From NCBI GenBank assembly GCA_913060505.1, contig CAJXRQ010000002.1:124001-188000 (forward strand): a DNA stretch of 64,000 bases, written 5' to 3'. A model generated the notes under the pieces. It searched no databases, was not told the origin of the DNA, and saw nothing but the letters and a program-made list of their open reading frames with translations. The position numbers were made by a program, and so were the translations under genes. Within the stretch, counting starts at the first letter, position 1; the number at the start of each line of letters is the position of its first letter. Source of the stretch: an uncultured Desulfovibrio sp. (GTDB lineage Bacteria; Desulfobacterota; Desulfovibrionia; Desulfovibrionales; Desulfovibrionaceae). Below, one piece after another: positions 60,950-64,000 of the stretch.

Positions 60950-61770
60950 TATTCCTCTCCATGAGTAATCTGTGTTTTGGGAGCTTCTGTCGAAATATGT
61001 ATGGTCACGTTGGCATTACGGATGAGATCCATATGCTTTTCCCCAGGGGGGCTGTCCGTAAACAGGGCGTCCACCTGGGCAAGGTGGCCGATTCTGGCCA
61101 TGGCTGTTCTTCCGAATTTGCTGTGATCGGCGGCGAGCAGTGTGCGGGATGCATTGGCTATAAGCTTACGTGATATGTGTGCTTCATGGATATCGAAGTC
61201 GAGCAGATTGCCGGTGTTATCAATGCCGCTTAACGTCAAAATTCCATAGTCCACCCGGAAACTGTCAAAATAGACCAGGGTTGTTTCACCGGTCAGCCCC
61301 ATGTCCCGGCCGCGCATGGTTCCTCCTGCCACCATAATTTCAAAATCCTTTTTCTCCTTGAGGATAAAGGCCACGTTGAGGTTGTTGGTGACGATCTTGA
61401 GGCCTTTGTGTGACGACAATGCCCGAGCGCATTCTTCGGCCGTTGTTCCTATGTCGATAAACAGCGAAGCTTTATCCGGAATGTGTTGCGCAAGAAGTTT
61501 GGCCAAAGCCTGCTTTTCTCGTCGATGCAATACCTTACGGTCCGTATAGGCAAGATTTTCCACGCTGTTTGGAAGCCCCGCCCCGCCATGGTATCGTTGC
61601 AGAAGTCCACACTGAACAAGGCTATTGATATCCCTGCGTATGGTTTGTTGGGTCACTGCGAATCGTTTTGCCAGGAATTCCACGGAAACGAATCCTGTTT
61701 TCCGGGCCAGTGAAAGGATTTTTGTATGACGTTTTGAAAGAGCTGGTTCTGTTTGTGAAGCTGATGTCAT
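60949..61770 (-). CDS. glpR: DeoR/GlpR-family transcription repressor
   Basis: 273 residues from ATG 61770 (caggag upstream); the longer frame to 61863 has no site. N-terminal DeoR helix-turn-helix: SKRHTKILSLARKTGFVSVEFLAKRFAVTQQTIRRDIN. The sugar-phosphate sensing domain has LFIDIGTTAEECARAL, LKIVTNNLNVAFIL, MVAGGTMRGRDMGLTGE and LLAADHSKFGRTAM. Divergent from glpA, it should repress glpAB (and probably itself) and release on glycerol-3-phosphate. The assignment to GlpR rather than another DeoR member rests mostly on this location. Confidence 0.85.
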   Translation of the reverse strand: MTSASQTEPALSKRHTKILSLARKTGFVSVEFLAKRFAVTQQTIRRDINSLVQCGLLQRYHGGAGLPNSVENLAYTDRKVLHRREKQALAKLLAQHIPDKASLFIDIGTTAEECARALSSHKGLKIVTNNLNVAFILKEKKDFEIMVAGGTMRGRDMGLTGETTLVYFDSFRVDYGILTLSGIDNTGNLLDFDIHEAHISRKLIANASRTLLAADHSKFGRTAMARIGHLAQVDALFTDSPPGEKHMDLIRNANVTIHISTEAPKTQITHGEE

Positions 61771-61950
61771 AGCTGGACTCCTGTATCTATTATGATCATT
61801 TCGGAAGAATATTTCTTTTCGAAAACGAAAACAAGAAGTACATTTGTGTCTGAAAGCGAACATATTTTCATTGACTTGATGTTCTTCTTTGCTACTTCTT
61901 TCGAAGAAACATTATCAAGAGCGGTTGAATAGTCTGGAAATGGAGCTTGG
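61771..61950. promoter_or_regulatory. glpR-glpA divergent control region with candidate operators
   Basis: Three related elements: ttttcgaaaacgaaaa (61815-61830), gaaagcgaacat (61852-61863) and ttctttcgaagaaac (61896-61910). All carry TTCG/CGAA-type half-sites, as in DeoR-family operators; the GlpR half-site in E. coli is similar to TTCG. A TTGACT (61871-61876) may be a -35, but the -10 is unclear. Confidence 0.45.
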
Positions 61951-63510
61951 ATGGAAACTCAGGTGTTGATCATAGGAGGCGGTGTGACAGGCGTGGGCGT
62001 AGCTCGCGATCTGGCTTTGCGCGGCGTGGATTGCATTTTGGCTGAAGCAGATGACTTGAACGCAGGAGCCAGCGGTGCCAATCATGGACTGCTGCATAGT
62101 GGATGCCGTTATGTGGCCAGTGATCCCCATTCCGCCCAAGAGTGCCGTGAAGAGAATCTTTTGCTCAAACGGCTGGCTCCTCATGTGGTTGAAGACTCCG
62201 GTGGGATTTTCGTCGCCGTGACTGGAGATGATGAACAGTATATTGCGGATTTTCCGGCCAAATGCCGTGCTGCAAACATTCCCGTGCGCTCCTTGAGCAT
62301 TGACAAGGCCCGGGATTTGGAGCCAGCCATTGCGCAAAATGCCATTGCGGCATTTGACGTTCCAGACGCAACAGTTGACCCCTTTCATCTTGTTTTGGAC
62401 AGCCTTTCGCATGCTCAGCAATACGGGACTCGCTATCTGTCCAATACAAAGTTGGAGGGTTTTGAAGTTCAACAAGGAAAAATTGTTGCGGCACGTTTGA
62501 GGGATATGCGTTCCGGACAGGAAGTCCTTGTGCATGCGGAACAATATGTTAATGCTGCTGGTGCATGGGCCGGCAATGTTGCGGCCATGGCTGGCGGCTT
62601 GGTCGCCATGCGGTGTGTCAAGGGCACTTTGCTGATTACTCATGATCGAATCGCCCGCCGTGTCATTAATCGGCTGCGTCCTCCCGGTGATGGCGATATT
62701 CTTGTTCCCGGCGGAACTGTTTCCATTCTTGGGACCACTTCTGTGCGAGTGGAGTCACTGGACAATATTGTACCCTCCGTGCCCGAAGTTGATTTGAACG
62801 TGGAGCAGGGAAGCGCCATGGTCCCAGCCTTGGCATCGGCCCGCTATATTCGTGCCTATGCCGGAGTGCGCCCTTTGCTGCTGGAACAGGGCGGACAGAG
62901 TGATCGGAACGCCAGCCGAGGGGTGGCTTTGTTGGATCATGAATGCGACGGACTTCAGAATTTCGTGACCATCACCGGTGGGAAGTTAACCACATTCCGG
63001 CTCATGGCGGAACAGACTGCCGATTTGATTTGTGCCCGGTTGGGAGTGAATGCTCCCTGTCTTACCCGGACCGTTGCGTTACCAGCTTCTGAATCGTGGA
63101 AATGGAATGAGGCTGGACTTGCGCGAAAAGGCTGGTTGTCCGATCACGATCCCGGGGACGTTCTTTTGTGTGAATGTGAAATGGTCCCGCGTAGTGGTGT
63201 GGACGCCATTCTTGATAAGGCCGCAGAAAATAATGAGCATGTCGGACTCAATACATTGAATAGGCGGAGCCGTGTGGGGAAAGGGGCATGTCAGGGTACT
63301 TTTTGCGGCCTTAGGCTTACATCCTATCTATATGATCGTAAAAAGTTGAATGCTGAAGACGGTGTGCATGAGTTGAATCAATTTTTGGAAGAGCGTTGGA
63401 AAGGGCAACGTCCTGTGCTTTGGGGCGCCGCTTCTGCTCAGGCTGAATTGCAGGAAGCTTTATATTGCGGCTTTATGGGGCTGGACTTGGCCGGAAGGAA
63501 TAAGGGATAA
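61951..63510 (+). CDS. glpA: Anaerobic glycerol-3-phosphate dehydrogenase subunit A
   Basis: 519 residues, ggag 6 nt before ATG 61951. FAD-binding Rossmann start VLIIGGGVTGVGVARDLALRGV, GASGANHGLLHSGCRY, AAGAWAGNVAAM, GGTVSILGTTSVRVE, VTITGGKLTTFRLMAEQ. The C-terminal 90 residues form the BFD-like [2Fe-2S] domain with CECE and GACQGTFCGLR. It oxidises glycerol-3-phosphate to dihydroxyacetone phosphate with GlpB and GlpC, passing electrons to the membrane. Confidence 0.94.
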   Translation: METQVLIIGGGVTGVGVARDLALRGVDCILAEADDLNAGASGANHGLLHSGCRYVASDPHSAQECREENLLLKRLAPHVVEDSGGIFVAVTGDDEQYIADFPAKCRAANIPVRSLSIDKARDLEPAIAQNAIAAFDVPDATVDPFHLVLDSLSHAQQYGTRYLSNTKLEGFEVQQGKIVAARLRDMRSGQEVLVHAEQYVNAAGAWAGNVAAMAGGLVAMRCVKGTLLITHDRIARRVINRLRPPGDGDILVPGGTVSILGTTSVRVESLDNIVPSVPEVDLNVEQGSAMVPALASARYIRAYAGVRPLLLEQGGQSDRNASRGVALLDHECDGLQNFVTITGGKLTTFRLMAEQTADLICARLGVNAPCLTRTVALPASESWKWNEAGLARKGWLSDHDPGDVLLCECEMVPRSGVDAILDKAAENNEHVGLNTLNRRSRVGKGACQGTFCGLRLTSYLYDRKKLNAEDGVHELNQFLEERWKGQRPVLWGAASAQAELQEALYCGFMGLDLAGRNKG

Positions 63511-63513
63511 TCC

Positions 63514-64000
63514 ATGAGCCAAGACATCAATTGCGATTTGATGGTTATAGGAGCCGGAATTGCCGGAATGGCCGCAGCAGCCTTTGCTACCGCTCGCGGG
63601 ATAAGCGTTGTTCAAGCCGGTCTTGCAACCACCACAATGTTTGCTTCGGGCTGTTTCGATCTGTTGGGAGTGTCCCCGGAATACCCTGGCCGTTCTTGTG
63701 AAAAACCTTTTGAAGCCATTGACGCGTTGCGCAACGTAAATTCTGCGCACCCATACGCTCGGCTGCAAAATGATGAGATCCGTACAGCTTTTGATGAATT
63801 TCTGTCTTTTTGCAGGGAGTCGGGATTGGAAATGCATTGCAGGCCTGAGGTTAACATGCATTTTGCCACTCCTGTCGGGACTGTGAAGACCACGTATGCG
63901 GTTCCAGCGTCCTTGCTGCATGGCGTTCATGCATTATCCTCGCAAACGCCTTGCCTGTTGGCCGATGTGAAAGGGCTTAAAGGGTATAGCGCTCGGCAGG
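63514..64000 (+). CDS. glpB: Anaerobic glycerol-3-phosphate dehydrogenase subunit B, cut by window end
   Basis: First ~162 codons from ATG 63514, 3 nt after glpA. It opens with a second flavin-binding motif, DLMVIGAGIAGMAAAAFATARGI, followed by ASGCFDLLGV, a GlpB feature. glpC would be expected after the window. Confidence 0.9.
   Translation, partial: MSQDINCDLMVIGAGIAGMAAAAFATARGISVVQAGLATTTMFASGCFDLLGVSPEYPGRSCEKPFEAIDALRNVNSAHPYARLQNDEIRTAFDEFLSFCRESGLEMHCRPEVNMHFATPVGTVKTTYAVPASLLHGVHALSSQTPCLLADVKGLKGYSARQ

Overview
The window reads as chromosome of a Desulfovibrio/Pseudodesulfovibrio-type sulfate reducer. The grounds are a Desulfovibrio africanus ferredoxin III-like ferredoxin with Asp in place of the second cluster-ligand Cys, an LldE/LutA-type lactate-oxidation iron-sulfur protein end, a MoeA fused to a molybdate-binding-like domain, a HEAT-like protein resembling the Desulfovibrio 'DVU0298' group, and many large sensory proteins. 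No phage, IS element or CRISPR array was seen.

Layout. 1-3100: end of a CCG-domain iron-sulfur protein, a chemotaxis receptor, a Dabb protein and a small zinc-ribbon-like protein. 3420-12107: signalling genes. These are a receiver-histidine kinase, a P-loop protein of the cyclic 2,3-diphosphoglycerate synthetase family, and a tightly overlapping cassette of periplasmic binding protein, sensor kinase, receiver-HDOD and receiver-degenerate HD-GYP. 12139-16963: a DUF4301 protein, a HAMP membrane protein and a secreted TPR/TIM-barrel protein.

16964-36109 (minus strand) is the most distinctive part. Fifteen genes with overlaps or gaps of at most about 20 bp encode what looks like an envelope or extracellular polysaccharide system. 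It has a BcsA-like processive glycosyltransferase without PilZ, five DUF3131 (glucoamylase-clan-like) secreted proteins, a probable outer-membrane protein and a sugar-binding lipoprotein. It also has a set resembling Arn lipid-linked sugar export: a DPG-synthase-like GT2, two SMR flippase-like proteins, and a GT39-like transferase carrying C-terminal LamG-like domains. Two STAS proteins, an RsbW-like kinase and, upstream, a receiver-SpoIIE phosphatase form a partner-switching control module.

36410-47637: tRNA-Leu with an unusually long perfect palindrome at its 3' end, citrate synthase, an orphan HybA/FdnH-like Fe-S protein with a b-type cytochrome, an AraC regulator, CsaA, MoeA fusion, M29 aminopeptidase, the ferredoxin, a YkgJ/TPR/HEAT operon and tRNA-Val. 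47715-54561: thrS-infC-rpmI-rplT-pheS-pheT, where infC appears to start with AUA inside the end of thrS. 54610-59142: mgtE with a possible leader peptide, and a proVWX-type betaine/proline transporter. 59834-64000: glpR and a metal-site-altered Fe-ADH-like gene, divergent from glpA-glpB (glpB cut by the window end).

All calls come from reading the sequence and from recalled family motifs; no database search was run.
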